A stretch of 64,000 nucleotides of DNA from CAVQWH01 sp963718685 (GCA_963718685.1 OY970356.1:558001-622000), one strand, 5' to 3'. Positions 1 through 9,230 are shown, counted from the first letter of the stretch. The notes: generated from the letters alone by a model not told the origin. Numbers and translations: made by a program.

Positions 1-2
1 GC

Positions 3-380
3 GCCAGCGGACATGGCGGGCAGAGTGTGAACACTACAGACTCGGCAGTGCGCATTACTCACTTACCTACCGGTTTGGTAGTTGCCAACCAAGATGAAAA
101 ATCGCAGATTAAAAACAAAGCCAAAGCCATGAGCGTGCTGCGCTCCAGGTTGCTGCAAATGAAGATCGAAGAAGAAAATGCCAAAGAATCGGCTCATCGC
201 AAAAGCTTGATAGGAACCGGTGATAGAAGCGAGAAAATCCGCACTTATAACTTCCCTCAAGACAGAATTACCGACCATCGGATAAGCTACTCTCGCAGCA
301 ATATTCCCGCCGCAATGGACGGGAATATAGATGATTTGGTAGAAAGACTGCAGGCTGCCGAGCGCGAGCTGGCGAGTTAA
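3..380 (+). CDS. prfA: Peptide chain release factor 1, C-terminal part (truncated by window edge)
   Basis: Release factor that reads UAA and UAG and triggers peptidyl-tRNA hydrolysis on the ribosome. The reading frame is open from base 3, so the 5' part lies outside the window. The universally conserved GGQ motif is encoded at 15-23, directly followed by the family's VNTTDSAVRITHLPTG stretch. The remaining 120 or so residues match the end of domain 3 and the C-terminal helix of RF1, including a basic SQIKNKAKAM segment. RF1 rather than RF2 is inferred from this segment; the codon-recognition loop is not visible. PrmC, which methylates the GGQ glutamine, is encoded 2 kb downstream on the same strand, separated by three opposing genes. 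Confidence 0.95.
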   Translation, partial: ASGHGGQSVNTTDSAVRITHLPTGLVVANQDEKSQIKNKAKAMSVLRSRLLQMKIEEENAKESAHRKSLIGTGDRSEKIRTYNFPQDRITDHRISYSRSNIPAAMDGNIDDLVERLQAAERELAS

Positions 381-402
381 AGTTTTTTAATAAAATCCTA
401 GA

Positions 403-864
403 TTATATACCTGCGCCGTACCTAGTATTTCTTTCTCTTATTTTTTCTCGTTCTTCTGTATACTTAGCTACTTGTTCCGCATCTGTTAAAGGCTTAGAAT
501 CTGGAGTTTTCTCTTCCACTACCTTTACTCTCCCTGCAATATCAGGATTTTCGCTAATTACATGGCCGGCAGATTCAGCTTCTTTTTTAGCAGCATCTAC
601 ATAAGCTTGTTTGTTAGCTTCAAGGTGCGCTCGACTTTCATCCAGTTGTTTACCAGTTGCTGCAATTGCTTCTTCACGAGCTTTAAGAGCAGGTTCTCTT
701 TTTTCTGGCCACATTCTTTCTTCTAGCCCTTCTTCTCCAAGTTTTGGTAGGGCAGCTTCTTGAGCTGTTGCCTCTTCTTTAGATAATTCTTCATGCTTTG
801 CATACATTTCTGCTGCTTGATCACTGACTGATCTTTCTCTTTCTGGTGTTAGTGTTTCGCCCAT
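403..864 (-). CDS. Hypothetical acidic coiled-coil protein
   Basis: Unrecognised 153-residue protein, almost entirely charged (Glu, Lys, Arg, Ala). The first two thirds look like continuous helix or coiled coil, with no membrane segment or signal peptide. The end is a short basic RERNTRYGAGI tail. It is the last of three minus-strand genes (2298 to 403). Its start context on the minus strand, AAAACAAAAAGGAAAA before ATG, resembles the leaders of the two upstream genes, suggesting a common origin of the expression signals. Cytoplasmic by composition. No function can be assigned. Confidence 0.7.
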   Translation of the reverse strand: MGETLTPERERSVSDQAAEMYAKHEELSKEEATAQEAALPKLGEEGLEERMWPEKREPALKAREEAIAATGKQLDESRAHLEANKQAYVDAAKKEAESAGHVISENPDIAGRVKVVEEKTPDSKPLTDAEQVAKYTEEREKIRERNTRYGAGI

Positions 865-883
865 TTTTATTTTCCTTTTTGTT

Positions 884-1654
884 TTAATGCTTTTTTGGCT
901 GTTTTATATCTACGCCAGCTGCTTTCAAAGCTCGTTTTGCGGCTTCATCGGCTAACCTGGCAGATTCCATATTAGTCTTATCGGCCTCAGACCAAACAGA
1001 CGCTTCGCTGCGATCAATATCAGCTACAGTAAGGTGCGAATGTCCAGATCGTTTGCGTTCCTCGTATATATCATCCATATGTGGCTTTTCGGCAAGTGCC
1101 GCATCATGCGCCAAATCCGAATCAACTTCTCGTACAGGAAATGCGCGCTCACGAGCCTCGTTAATCTTTTGTGCTATCTTTGCTTTAACAGCCTCAGCTG
1201 CTTCGTGGTCTTCCCGGCTCTTTCCTTCACCACCATTTACCGCATCGCCGAAAACTGACACATCTTCACCCGCAGAAGGTCCTCTTACTCCAGCGAATAT
1301 GCCATCGCCTCTTCGAGTAAGAGCAGATGCATCAATCATTACCCAGGCAGACTCTTCGGTGCCGTCTGGATTAATTATTCTTACCTCCACAACATCTTTT
1401 AGTACTCCATCTTTTTCAGGATCAATGGACTCATCGCTACCCTCACGATCTTTAGATCTAAATAATTTTATCTTGGTTCCATCTTCTTCCTCAAGTCTAG
1501 TTCGATTTGAAGTAGGGTGGTCTTCAGAAGGAATCGCATCTACGGCATCTACAATCGCCCGATCGCCTTCGGAAAGCGGGCCTAACCACTGCTCAATTTT
1601 TTCTGCGCGTGAGTCCACGGGCTTTGGTGCTTCTAGAACTTCAGCTTTTGACAT
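884..1654 (-). CDS. Hypothetical acidic protein, possible paralogue of the upstream gene
   Basis: Unrecognised 256-residue, strongly acidic, probably cytoplasmic protein. A central beta-rich stretch (about residues 90-135, around NPDGTEESAWVMIDAS) faintly resembles residues 98-130 of the neighbouring protein at 1717-2298 (GGGEAIAINASAFSAEGDG). The C-terminal half is charged helix. The start ATG at 1654 is supported by AGGAAAAAGAT just upstream, part of a leader copied almost exactly before the next gene upstream. It follows the 1717 gene by 62 nt with no clear promoter, so co-transcription is likely. Confidence 0.75.
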   Translation of the reverse strand: MSKAEVLEAPKPVDSRAEKIEQWLGPLSEGDRAIVDAVDAIPSEDHPTSNRTRLEEEDGTKIKLFRSKDREGSDESIDPEKDGVLKDVVEVRIINPDGTEESAWVMIDASALTRRGDGIFAGVRGPSAGEDVSVFGDAVNGGEGKSREDHEAAEAVKAKIAQKINEARERAFPVREVDSDLAHDAALAEKPHMDDIYEERKRSGHSHLTVADIDRSEASVWSEADKTNMESARLADEAAKRALKAAGVDIKQPKKH

Positions 1655-1716
1655 ATCTTTTTCCTAACTTTTTGTTTTAACGTTTTATCAATTTAAACTT
1701 TAGCTAATAGATTGTT

Positions 1717-2298
1717 TTAATCATCCCATCCATGGCTAGAATCGATATCTGGAGTAGTCAATCCAACCCTATCTACATCCTGATTTATAGCGTTCAGGAC
1801 TGGCATTAACATCATTCTTTCTACTGGAGATAACTTCGATAGAGGCACTACTTCCCCGCTATTGTTAACGTCTACGCCTAGTTCACCTTCTTCGTTACGG
1901 GTAACCACTGTAGTTCCGTCGCCTTCAGCAGAAAAGGCAGAGGCGTTGATAGCAATAGCTTCACCGCCACCTTCTAGTTTTCGATACTGGACCGCTAGCG
2001 TAGTGTCTGGCGATCCTTCTTCTCCATCACTAGACCAAGGAATTAAACATTCTGCATCTGTATTCTTCTTTCCGTTTTTTTCATTGCCTTGATCGATGGC
2101 AACTTGCATTTTTGACGCGATACCATCAAAATCTGCCGATACTGAACTTTCTATGCGCTCATCCAATTCTTTACTTAGTCCTAGCCTATTGGTAATTCTA
2201 AGCATAATACGCTCTCTTCGCGAGAGACCTTCAAGCAGTTTTTCTCCCGCAATAGCTTCTGGGGCACTTTTTGGTTTTTGTACTTTTTCTCTTAGCAT
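1717..2298 (-). CDS. Hypothetical protein, first gene of a three-gene unit
   Basis: Unrecognised 193-residue protein. The N-terminal third (about residues 15-55) is basic helix with a GLSRRERIMLRI stretch; the centre is a small beta-rich module resembling part of the next gene; the C-terminus is acidic. No signal peptide or membrane segment. The start ATG is preceded by AGGAAAAAAGAT. A good promoter lies upstream on the minus strand (TTGACA at 2364-2369, TATGGT at 2341-2346, 17-nt spacer), so this is probably the first gene of a unit with those ending at 884 and 403. Confidence 0.75.
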   Translation of the reverse strand: MLREKVQKPKSAPEAIAGEKLLEGLSRRERIMLRITNRLGLSKELDERIESSVSADFDGIASKMQVAIDQGNEKNGKKNTDAECLIPWSSDGEEGSPDTTLAVQYRKLEGGGEAIAINASAFSAEGDGTTVVTRNEEGELGVDVNNSGEVVPLSKLSPVERMMLMPVLNAINQDVDRVGLTTPDIDSSHGWDD

Positions 2299-2340
2299 AT
2301 CTTTTTTCCTAACTTTTTGTTTTTTATGAACTTAAGCACT

Positions 2341-2369
2341 ACCATAGCAAACTTAAGCGTTTTTGTCAA
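2341..2369 (-). promoter_or_regulatory. Promoter for the three-gene hypothetical unit
   Basis: Minus strand TTGACA (2364-2369), 17-nt spacer, TATGGT (2341-2346). It reads into the gene starting at 2298, leaving a leader of about 35 nt that includes the AAAACAAAAAGTTAGGAAAA element. It lies back to back with prmC. Confidence 0.7.
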
Positions 2370-2395
2370 TGCTAGCGATTTGAAAGTAGGGTAGA

Positions 2396-3199
2396 ATGTT
2401 AGTTATGACGATTGAAAATTGGATAAACGATTCTCTGCAAAAGCTCAAAAAAACTAGCGTAGACTCTCCGCGCAGCGATGTGTTTGCAATACTTGAAAAT
2501 ATAACCGGCAAAGACCGTACGTGGATAGTAGCCCACTCAGAGCATTCGCTTTCAGAATCTGATTTAAAAAAACTAAATAATTTAATAGAGCGCCGAGTGA
2601 GACGCGAACCTTTAGCTTACATATTAGGCAAAGTGTGGTTTTACGGACGAGTTTTTAAGGTAACGCCCGATGTGCTAATCCCCCGCCCTGAGTCGGAAGA
2701 TTTTATAGACATTTTAAAAGATATTAAACCAAGCTCACTAGCAGATATCGGAACGGGTAGCGGCTGCTTAGCTATAAGTGCGAAATTAGAGCTTCCGGAG
2801 TGCCAAGTAACGGCTGTCGACATTAGTCAGGCCGCCTTAAAAATAGCCTGGCAAAATGCCAAAGACCATAAGACGGATATTTCCTTCTTGAACGGTTCTT
2901 TGTTTGAGCCGATTAAAACTGAGTCTGAAGCAATCGTAGCCAATCTTCCTTATGTGCCGGAAGACTTTATAGCCAGCCCGGAAATTGAAACCGAGCCTAG
3001 GCAGGCTTGGTCTGCCGGTGAAGACGGGCTAGAAGTTTATAAAAAATTTTGGCAAGAAGTAAATAAACTAAAACAAAAACCAAAATATATATTAACTGAA
3101 TCCTTACTGGATCAGCATCAGGAAGTTAAGATGTTGGCTAATAAAGCCGCCTACAATTTGGAAAAGACAGAAGGTCTAGTTCAGCTATTTAAGATTTAG
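2396..3199 (+). CDS. prmC: Release factor glutamine N5-methyltransferase
   Basis: Methylates the glutamine of the GGQ motif in release factors using S-adenosylmethionine. The protein has the usual helical N-terminal substrate domain (about 1-80), the IPRPESE segment (95-101), the SAM-binding loop DIGTGSGC (117-124) and the substrate motif as NLPY (183-186) in place of the commoner NPPY. Length (267) is slightly short for the family. ATG at 2396 follows TAGGG by 4 nt; an alternative ATG at 2405 lies 7 nt after a TAGAAT box and could be a leaderless start. The stop overlaps the stop of the opposing protease gene by 4 bases. Confidence 0.95.
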   Translation: MLVMTIENWINDSLQKLKKTSVDSPRSDVFAILENITGKDRTWIVAHSEHSLSESDLKKLNNLIERRVRREPLAYILGKVWFYGRVFKVTPDVLIPRPESEDFIDILKDIKPSSLADIGTGSGCLAISAKLELPECQVTAVDISQAALKIAWQNAKDHKTDISFLNGSLFEPIKTESEAIVANLPYVPEDFIASPEIETEPRQAWSAGEDGLEVYKKFWQEVNKLKQKPKYILTESLLDQHQEVKMLANKAAYNLEKTEGLVQLFKI

Positions 3200-4383
3200 C
3201 CGTTACTGCCGCCCGTATACCGGCCTAAGGTAACATCTATTTGCCTGGTTTGCCCATCACGAATTATGGTCAATGTAACTTTAGTGCCTGGAGCATATTG
3301 AGCTAACAAACCGGCGAGTCCGTGACGCGCATTTACTTCTTCATCATTTATTTTGGTAACTATATCTTTGTTATGCAAGCCTGCTTTGGCGGCTGGACTA
3401 CTGTTAACTATCGGGCTAGTACCGCTATCGTCATATATATAAGCGCCTTGTTTTACGTCAAGATTCAACGTGCTGGCTATTTCGGGAGTAATGCTAATAT
3501 AGTGAACTCCTAAGTAAGAGCGCTCCAATTTGCCGCTTTTAATGACACTCTGTATATCACCCTTAGCTGAATTGATAGGAATTGAAAAACCTATCCCTTG
3601 GGCATCGGGAGCTATTGCAGTGTTTATGCCGATAACCTCTCCTTCCAGGTTAACCAGCGGACCGCCTGAATTGCCAGGATTGATAGCGGCGTCTGTCTGG
3701 AAAAGACCTTCCAACTGTTCGCTGATATTGCCTTCCTGAGCCACAACTGGGCGGCCTATTGCGGATATGATTCCCGCTGTAACGCTATTTTGGTATTGCC
3801 CCAAAGCATTGCCGATGGCAATAACCTTTTGCCCGATATTTACTTGATTAGAATCAGCAAGTTTTGCCGGTGTCAGATTTTTTGCACCTTGGATTTTTAG
3901 AAAAGCCAGATCGTTGAGCGGATCACGGCCTACTAACTTAACGTTTTTATACTGCGTACCGTCAGCGGTAATAATGCGTATGGTTTGCGTGCCGTCAGCT
4001 ACCACGTGTTTGTTAGTCATAACATAGCCGCTTTTGCTAATAATTACACCTGTGCCAGCTCCTTGTTGAATTGAGGCTCCTAATAAAGAATTAGCGCCCG
4101 AGATAGAGCCGGTAATAATTGAAACTACACTTGGCGAAGCTTTACGTGAAGCATCGGCTAGCGCTGCGCCCTCTTGGACTACGATGCTTTGGCGATTGTG
4201 TTTAATAGTTTGGGTGGCATCTTGCTGAACGAGACCAGTGCGCAGGAAAACCCAGCTACCCAAGAAACTAGCCACAAAACAAAGAAAAATCAAAGTAGCT
4301 ATCCTACCGACTGAATGTTTATGGGAATTAGGTACGGTAGACAGTGTTTCTTCAGAGAAAACTTTATCCGGTTCTTGCTTCAT
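3196..4383 (-). CDS. HtrA/DegP-type serine protease with PDZ domain
   Basis: Membrane-anchored trypsin-like protease for envelope protein quality control. One N-terminal membrane helix (about 28-48) follows a short cytoplasmic segment. The catalytic triad is visible: His126 in TNKHVVA, Asp158 in DPLNDLAFL, Ser239 in GNSGGPLV. A single PDZ domain occupies about 290-390. The 395-residue length fits one-PDZ HtrA proteins. AGGAGGG precedes the ATG. It is last in a minus-strand run with the LCP protein and a polytopic membrane protein (gaps of 28 and 20 nt), pointing to an envelope operon. Confidence 0.93.
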   Translation of the reverse strand: MKQEPDKVFSEETLSTVPNSHKHSVGRIATLIFLCFVASFLGSWVFLRTGLVQQDATQTIKHNRQSIVVQEGAALADASRKASPSVVSIITGSISGANSLLGASIQQGAGTGVIISKSGYVMTNKHVVADGTQTIRIITADGTQYKNVKLVGRDPLNDLAFLKIQGAKNLTPAKLADSNQVNIGQKVIAIGNALGQYQNSVTAGIISAIGRPVVAQEGNISEQLEGLFQTDAAINPGNSGGPLVNLEGEVIGINTAIAPDAQGIGFSIPINSAKGDIQSVIKSGKLERSYLGVHYISITPEIASTLNLDVKQGAYIYDDSGTSPIVNSSPAAKAGLHNKDIVTKINDEEVNARHGLAGLLAQYAPGTKVTLTIIRDGQTRQIDVTLGRYTGGSNG

Positions 4384-4403
4384 GTGCCCTCCTCTTAGAA
4401 ATG

Positions 4404-5186
4404 TTACTGGCTAAAGTGATTAAAAAATATCAACATTATTAATATAATTGCCGATGAAATACCTACTTGTAGCCCGATGTTCTTAAATCGTGGTTTAGCG
4501 TGAGTATTATACAAGCTATAACTCTTTCCTATAATATACCCTAGAGCAGCTAAAATAATAGCCATTTGAGGAATTTGAAGATTAATAAGAGTTGAACTAG
4601 GTAACGCGTAAGCAATCGTCCAGTGATAAGCTAGCCAGCCCAGTTCAGCTACAGCTAAACCCCAAACTAAGCTTAGTAAAGTAAGCTCTTCTTCTTCGTA
4701 ACTGGCCAAAAAGTGACGAGCCACACTATAGCCAATCACCCACATAAGAAGTACCACGAGCCATAAGGGCCACTTATAACCCAGGCTTAATAAAGCGGTA
4801 ACTGCCACGAACTGAGTAATGGCAGATTGCCACAATATCCATATCCGTCCTGAGCGTGGTTTTAATAACAACAACCAGATAGCAAATGCTGCGGCTATGC
4901 CAATTTGTAACACAGAAGACCCTGTGGCTTGCCAAATAAGCGTGACCACGCTAAGGCCGACCAGCAAATCTACTACATTGGCTTGTAAGTTAGCGAACCA
5001 AAATCGTGGCCGTACGGCTAGAACCCGCCATTTACTTACGAGTACTAAAAGATACGCTAATAGAGGCAAATCGCTAAAATTGCGAACCAACAGCAAAACC
5101 GCAGTCGCTAATGCTAAATTCAGTATTATATAAATCGTTTCGCTTACCCAAGAACGGCGCAGCGAAGCTGTTTTAAGTAACTCCAT
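4404..5186 (-). CDS. Polytopic membrane protein of unknown function
   Basis: 260 residues with about seven or eight hydrophobic segments spread over the whole length, beginning near residue 17 (LNLALATAVLLLV) and ending at the extreme C-terminus (SSAIILIMLIFF). I find no CPBP, rhomboid or transporter motif, so no function is assigned. It sits between the LCP-family gene and htrA with short gaps, so it is probably expressed with them and may act in envelope assembly; that is inference from position only. Confidence 0.8.
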   Translation of the reverse strand: MELLKTASLRRSWVSETIYIILNLALATAVLLLVRNFSDLPLLAYLLVLVSKWRVLAVRPRFWFANLQANVVDLLVGLSVVTLIWQATGSSVLQIGIAAAFAIWLLLLKPRSGRIWILWQSAITQFVAVTALLSLGYKWPLWLVVLLMWVIGYSVARHFLASYEEEELTLLSLVWGLAVAELGWLAYHWTIAYALPSSTLINLQIPQMAIILAALGYIIGKSYSLYNTHAKPRFKNIGLQVGISSAIILIMLIFFNHFSQ

Positions 5187-5214
5187 ATAAACTCAAGTAT
5201 ACCATTTTTTATAA

Positions 5215-6807
5215 TTAACTGCGGTTGCCAATAACTACAACAAAATCGGCACTACTTACGATACTACCAGGAAATCCTTTAGTGGCTTTAGCACCAAGAA
5301 GTTTCTGTAAAGCCCGTTTAGTGGCTGGTTTCTTAGAATGGGAAGCTTGGTAAATCTTAGTGGTGGCATAATTGCCCGGAGCATTACCGACGTTCACCAC
5401 GTTTAGGCCGTTATTTTTTAGCACGTCAGCCTTAGTTTGGGCGGCGCCTTCAACACTTGAACCGTTAAGCACAACTATGCTTGCCCTTTCTATCGCTGCT
5501 TTAGTGCCAAGCTGGTACACATGCACTAAAGCGTGGATATCACCATACTCGTACAGTCCGGCTGAAGGCGTTACTACGCTAGCTCCCCCGATATCACCAG
5601 TGGTAAATAGCTGGTTGTCTTCTTTATAAAAATCAATGCTAGGCACTTTACCGGCGTTAATTTTGCCGGTTAGCCTAATGAGGGTTTTGACTTCTCCGGC
5701 ACTAAAGTTAGTCCTTAGGTTGTGGCCTAAAGTATCAATAAGTTTATTAATAGTTACCGGATTAGCAAGCACACCGGCGCTTTTGGCTTTTTTAACCATA
5801 GCAATGATAATTTTGCGTTGATTGCGTTCACGGTCAAAGTTTGATTCCTCAAAACCATAAGTCGGTGCAGTATCGCCGCGAGCCTGTGCCAAGAACAAGG
5901 CATGGGTACCATTAAGATGATGCTTGCCGTTTGTGTATTTCACTAAATGGCAGCGGTAGTTACATCGCCAGTCAAAGTTGCGATCAAGTACGCCACGCGG
6001 ATCACGACTATTGATAGTCACGTCTATGCCGCCTATGGCGTCGACTGATTCGCGCAACACGGTATAGTTAACATGAACAGCGTATTGCACATCCATGCCA
6101 TATACTTCTCCAACCTTTTTGCGCAAAGCTAACTGGCCTTGCCTCTCGGCCGCTTTTGACTTAGAACCGCCACTAGCGCAACTATATAGGGCGTTAATCT
6201 TGCCTTCATACCCGGCAGGACAAGCGCGATCATAATTTACATATAAATCTCTCGGTACGCTAAACATAAAGGCATTATTTTTTTTCTGGTCAACGCTAAT
6301 TACCAAAACGGAATCCGTTAAGCTCGAGCCTTCATGCCCCGGGTCATCCTCTGAAGTCCCAAAAAGCAAAATGTTACTACGGCCATATTGATCGGTTTTA
6401 AGCGGAGTACCGTTGCCAAACAGATCGAATATATTACCGCCAAATATGTTGCTGCCAGCAATCAGAGCTCTAATCCCCAAGTACCCTACTATAAGCAAAA
6501 GGATAATTCCCAGAGTAGTAACTATACGCTTTGTAGTTACGGCTCGCGGCTTTTTAAACAGTTTGCGCTTTGGTTTAGGTTTATTGGCATCAATTTCTTG
6601 CAGCGAAGCATCGATATCGCGCTGAATACCGCCAGCTACCGGACGAGCTTGCTGCGCTTTTCCTTGATAGCTATTTGAATGCGGATTTAAAAAACGAGCG
6701 GGCACTTTTAAGTCGTCTGCACCAAGTTGGCGTGACGAATGGCCGATCGACTGCGGATGCCGACGACGCAAGATAAAACCATCAATCGAATTTTCTTTTT
6801 TAGGCAT
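5215..6807 (-). CDS. LytR-CpsA-Psr (LCP) family protein
   Basis: LCP proteins transfer undecaprenyl-linked glycopolymers to peptidoglycan on the outer face of the membrane. This 530-residue protein has a basic cytoplasmic N-terminus, one membrane helix (about 95-117), an LCP domain (about 140-370) with DSVLVISVD, FSVPRDLYV and the DRERNQRKII arginine-rich motif, and a C-terminal LytR_C domain (about 435-530, IVVLNGSSVEGAA). For a TM7 bacterium with a Gram-positive-type wall this is a likely cell-wall polymer ligase. It heads the minus-strand envelope run; a TATAGT box lies about 14 nt before the ATG. Confidence 0.93.
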   Translation of the reverse strand: MPKKENSIDGFILRRRHPQSIGHSSRQLGADDLKVPARFLNPHSNSYQGKAQQARPVAGGIQRDIDASLQEIDANKPKPKRKLFKKPRAVTTKRIVTTLGIILLLIVGYLGIRALIAGSNIFGGNIFDLFGNGTPLKTDQYGRSNILLFGTSEDDPGHEGSSLTDSVLVISVDQKKNNAFMFSVPRDLYVNYDRACPAGYEGKINALYSCASGGSKSKAAERQGQLALRKKVGEVYGMDVQYAVHVNYTVLRESVDAIGGIDVTINSRDPRGVLDRNFDWRCNYRCHLVKYTNGKHHLNGTHALFLAQARGDTAPTYGFEESNFDRERNQRKIIIAMVKKAKSAGVLANPVTINKLIDTLGHNLRTNFSAGEVKTLIRLTGKINAGKVPSIDFYKEDNQLFTTGDIGGASVVTPSAGLYEYGDIHALVHVYQLGTKAAIERASIVVLNGSSVEGAAQTKADVLKNNGLNVVNVGNAPGNYATTKIYQASHSKKPATKRALQKLLGAKATKGFPGSIVSSADFVVVIGNRS

Positions 6808-6921
6808 AAATGTCGAGTTTTACTATACCCGACTGACAGCCCGAGCGCAAACAATTAAGCACGTGCGCCATAAGTCATAGTTTTTGCTCAAAACCACCAT
6901 TAACGTGTATGCTATATAAGC

Positions 6922-7521
6922 ATGAAAGTAAGTAACCAAAACCGAACTAATAGTGTTTTTAAAGATATATTAGGCGTTATCGGCTTTGTCATTTTAGTGG
7001 TGATAGGCACAATTATAATTAATGCCTTTATCTTTCGTAGTTTTAACGTTAACGGACCCAGTATGCAGACTACTTTGTATACGGGCGACCGTCTCATTGT
7101 AAATAAAACACCATTAACCTGGGATGACTTGCTACATAAGACTTACGTTCCGCCGCGCGGACAAGTAATTGTTTTTAAAAATCCGCAATATAACAATGAC
7201 GGCATTGATGAGTACATCGTCAAACGTGTCGTAGGTTTGCCTGGCGAGCGTGTAGTGGTAAAAAACGGTAAAGTTGCCGTCTATAATAAGCAGCACCCAA
7301 ACGGATTTAACCCTGATGCTTTAACTAAGGGTCCAGGCTACCCTACCAGTGGCGAAGTAGATAAAGTAGTTCCCAAAGGACAGCTATTCGTTATGGGAGA
7401 CCACCGTACCGGCAGTTATTCCCTAGACTCACGTAACGGACTAGGCACGATTCCTCTTAATGACATCATCGGCCCGGTAGCTTTAAGAATTTATCCGTTT
7501 GATAAAGTAAGAACTTTTTAG
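6922..7521 (+). CDS. lepB: Signal peptidase I
   Basis: Cleaves signal peptides of exported proteins at the outer membrane face. Catalytic Ser47 is in GPSMQ and the general base Lys100 in EYIVKRVVGLPGE; the later GDHRTGS...DSRNGLGT motif is present. One N-terminal membrane helix (about 16-38). At 199 residues it is of Gram-positive (minimal) type. No ribosome binding site precedes ATG 6922, and TATGCT/TATATA boxes end only a few nt upstream, so a leaderless transcript is plausible. Diverges from the LCP gene; its stop overlaps the parB stop by 4 bases. Confidence 0.95.
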   Translation: MKVSNQNRTNSVFKDILGVIGFVILVVIGTIIINAFIFRSFNVNGPSMQTTLYTGDRLIVNKTPLTWDDLLHKTYVPPRGQVIVFKNPQYNNDGIDEYIVKRVVGLPGERVVVKNGKVAVYNKQHPNGFNPDALTKGPGYPTSGEVDKVVPKGQLFVMGDHRTGSYSLDSRNGLGTIPLNDIIGPVALRIYPFDKVRTF

Positions 7522-8411
7522 TCAAACAGCTTAGTGATTCGACTCAAGTCTTCAGCGTCCTTATATTGAATAATCAACTGGCCACCTTTTGCCGTAGTCT
7601 TAAGTCTTACGTTAGTTTGTAGCTTTTTAGACAACGAACGGGTCACTGTATTTTCCGTCTGAGTGTGTTTAGTAGCCTGCTGGCGCTTTTCCTGGTAAGA
7701 AGTCGTGCCTTTTTTGTAGCCGATTACATATTGCTCGGCGCGACGCACGCTCCATTTGCCGGCTATGATTCTTTTTAGCAAATCATTTTGAGCTTTTTTA
7801 TCATCTAGCGCTAAGATCTGTCTGGCGTGACCTTCGGTGATTTTACCGCTTACCAAAGCTTGTTTGGCGTTTTCCGGCAAACGCAACAATCGTAGAGAGT
7901 TGCTCACCAGGCTAGGTGACTTGCCGCCAATCCTTTTGCCGATTTCTTCTAGTTTTAGGTTGAATTGATCGCGCAGTTTTAAGTAAGCCGTTGCGGTTTC
8001 AAGCGGATTCAAGTCGCGGCGTTGCAAGTTTTCAATGAGAGAAAGTTCAAGTTTATGTTGGTCGCTTAAGGTTCTGATTAAAACCGGAACTTCCGCTAGT
8101 TTTGCCAGTTTAGCTGCACGCCAACGACGCTCGCCCGCTACTATCTGGAAGCCTTTTTCGGTGCGTACTACCACTATTGGCTGGACTACCCCATGTTCAG
8201 TAATCGACTGGCTAAGCTCTTTTAGGGCAATTTCGTCAAAATGCCGTCTGGGCTGATTAGGATCAGCAAATATTTCGTTTACTTTTATGTAACGGAGTTC
8301 AGAGACTTTCTCGTCCTGAGAAGCTGTCGGGTCGAATGCTTCATTCAATACTTCGGTTGGGACTAATGAATCAAACCCCCTGCCAAGTCCTTTTTTAGCT
8401 TTAGCTGACAC
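7518..8411 (-). CDS. parB: Chromosome partitioning protein ParB
   Basis: CTP-dependent DNA clamp that loads at parS and works with ParA in chromosome segregation. The N-terminal ParB/Spo0J domain shows NQPRRHFDE and the GERRWRAAKLA motif; the central helix-turn-helix contains GKSPSLVSNSLRLL; a short C-terminal dimerisation domain follows. Length 297 is typical. It overlaps the end of parA by 11 nt, the usual parA-parB arrangement. No palindromic parS site was found by eye in this window. Confidence 0.95.
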   Translation of the reverse strand: MSAKAKKGLGRGFDSLVPTEVLNEAFDPTASQDEKVSELRYIKVNEIFADPNQPRRHFDEIALKELSQSITEHGVVQPIVVVRTEKGFQIVAGERRWRAAKLAKLAEVPVLIRTLSDQHKLELSLIENLQRRDLNPLETATAYLKLRDQFNLKLEEIGKRIGGKSPSLVSNSLRLLRLPENAKQALVSGKITEGHARQILALDDKKAQNDLLKRIIAGKWSVRRAEQYVIGYKKGTTSYQEKRQQATKHTQTENTVTRSLSKKLQTNVRLKTTAKGGQLIIQYKDAEDLSRITKLFD

Positions 8412-9168
8412 GTTCTACTACCTCCTTTGCTAGAGATTTATAAGCACGCGCGCCTTTACTCCAGCGTTCGTATGCCCCAACAGGCAAGCCATGACTCGGA
8501 GCTTCAGCTAAGCGTATGTTGCGCGGAATAATCGTTTTAAATACTTTACCTGGAAAATGCTTTTTTACTTCTTCATGGACTTGACTGCTTAGTGTGGTGC
8601 GACCATCAAACATAGTTACTAGTACGCCCGCCAAAGCCAACTTAGGGTTCATACCTTTGCGTACCAATTGCATGGTTTCTAGTAACTGGCCTAAGCCTTC
8701 CAGAGCGTAGAATTCAGCTTGAACTGGCAATATAACATACTGCGCAGCAATCAAAGCATTAACCGTGAGTAGGCTTAGGCTAGGAGGACTATCGATAATA
8801 ATGTAATCATACCCTTCGGTTGCTGCCAGCGCATCTTTAAGACGAGTAAAACGTCGCTCGGCTTTGGCAAGCTCCACTTCGGTATTTGCCAAGTGCGGCG
8901 TAGCCGGCAATAAGGCCAGTCGCTTATGCTTGGTTTTTAACACTACTTTACTTACAGGAGTGCTATCTTGAACGACATTTAATATACTCTTTTTAAGCTG
9001 TTGCTTATCAACGCCAAGGCCACTGGTAGTATTACCCTGAGGATCAAAGTCTACTAACAATACGTTATGCTTTAGCTTGGACAAATAATAGGCCAAGTTA
9101 ATAGCCGTGGTTGTTTTGCCCACGCCGCCTTTTTGGTTGGTTACTGCAATTATTTTGGTTGTTGCCAA
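8401..9168 (-). CDS. parA: Chromosome partitioning ATPase ParA (Soj)
   Basis: Walker-type ATPase that moves ParB-bound origins. The deviant Walker A motif KGGVGKTTTAIN is near residue 13, the switch DFDPQGNTTSGL near 40 and the DSPPSL motif near 126. At 255 residues it is the short chromosomal Soj type without an N-terminal HTH. The start codon is TTG, supported by GAGGGGA about 9 nt upstream. A TACAAT box sits 40 nt upstream. First gene of the parA-parB operon. Confidence 0.95.
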   Translation of the reverse strand: MATTKIIAVTNQKGGVGKTTTAINLAYYLSKLKHNVLLVDFDPQGNTTSGLGVDKQQLKKSILNVVQDSTPVSKVVLKTKHKRLALLPATPHLANTEVELAKAERRFTRLKDALAATEGYDYIIIDSPPSLSLLTVNALIAAQYVILPVQAEFYALEGLGQLLETMQLVRKGMNPKLALAGVLVTMFDGRTTLSSQVHEEVKKHFPGKVFKTIIPRNIRLAEAPSHGLPVGAYERWSKGARAYKSLAKEVVERVS

Positions 9169-9230
9169 ACTGTAATTTCCCCTCTTTAACTTTTCTATTG
9201 TAGCATGAGCGTGAAAAGTTTTTAGAGGCT

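Noticed and set aside
1053..1667. 204-codon plus-strand frame
   Set aside because: Exactly antisense to the 884-1654 gene, serine-rich as expected of a shadow frame, and without a ribosome binding site.
7518..9168. parS sites near parAB
   Set aside because: No TGTTTCACGTGAAACA-like palindrome was seen here or elsewhere in the window by eye; a computed motif scan would be needed.
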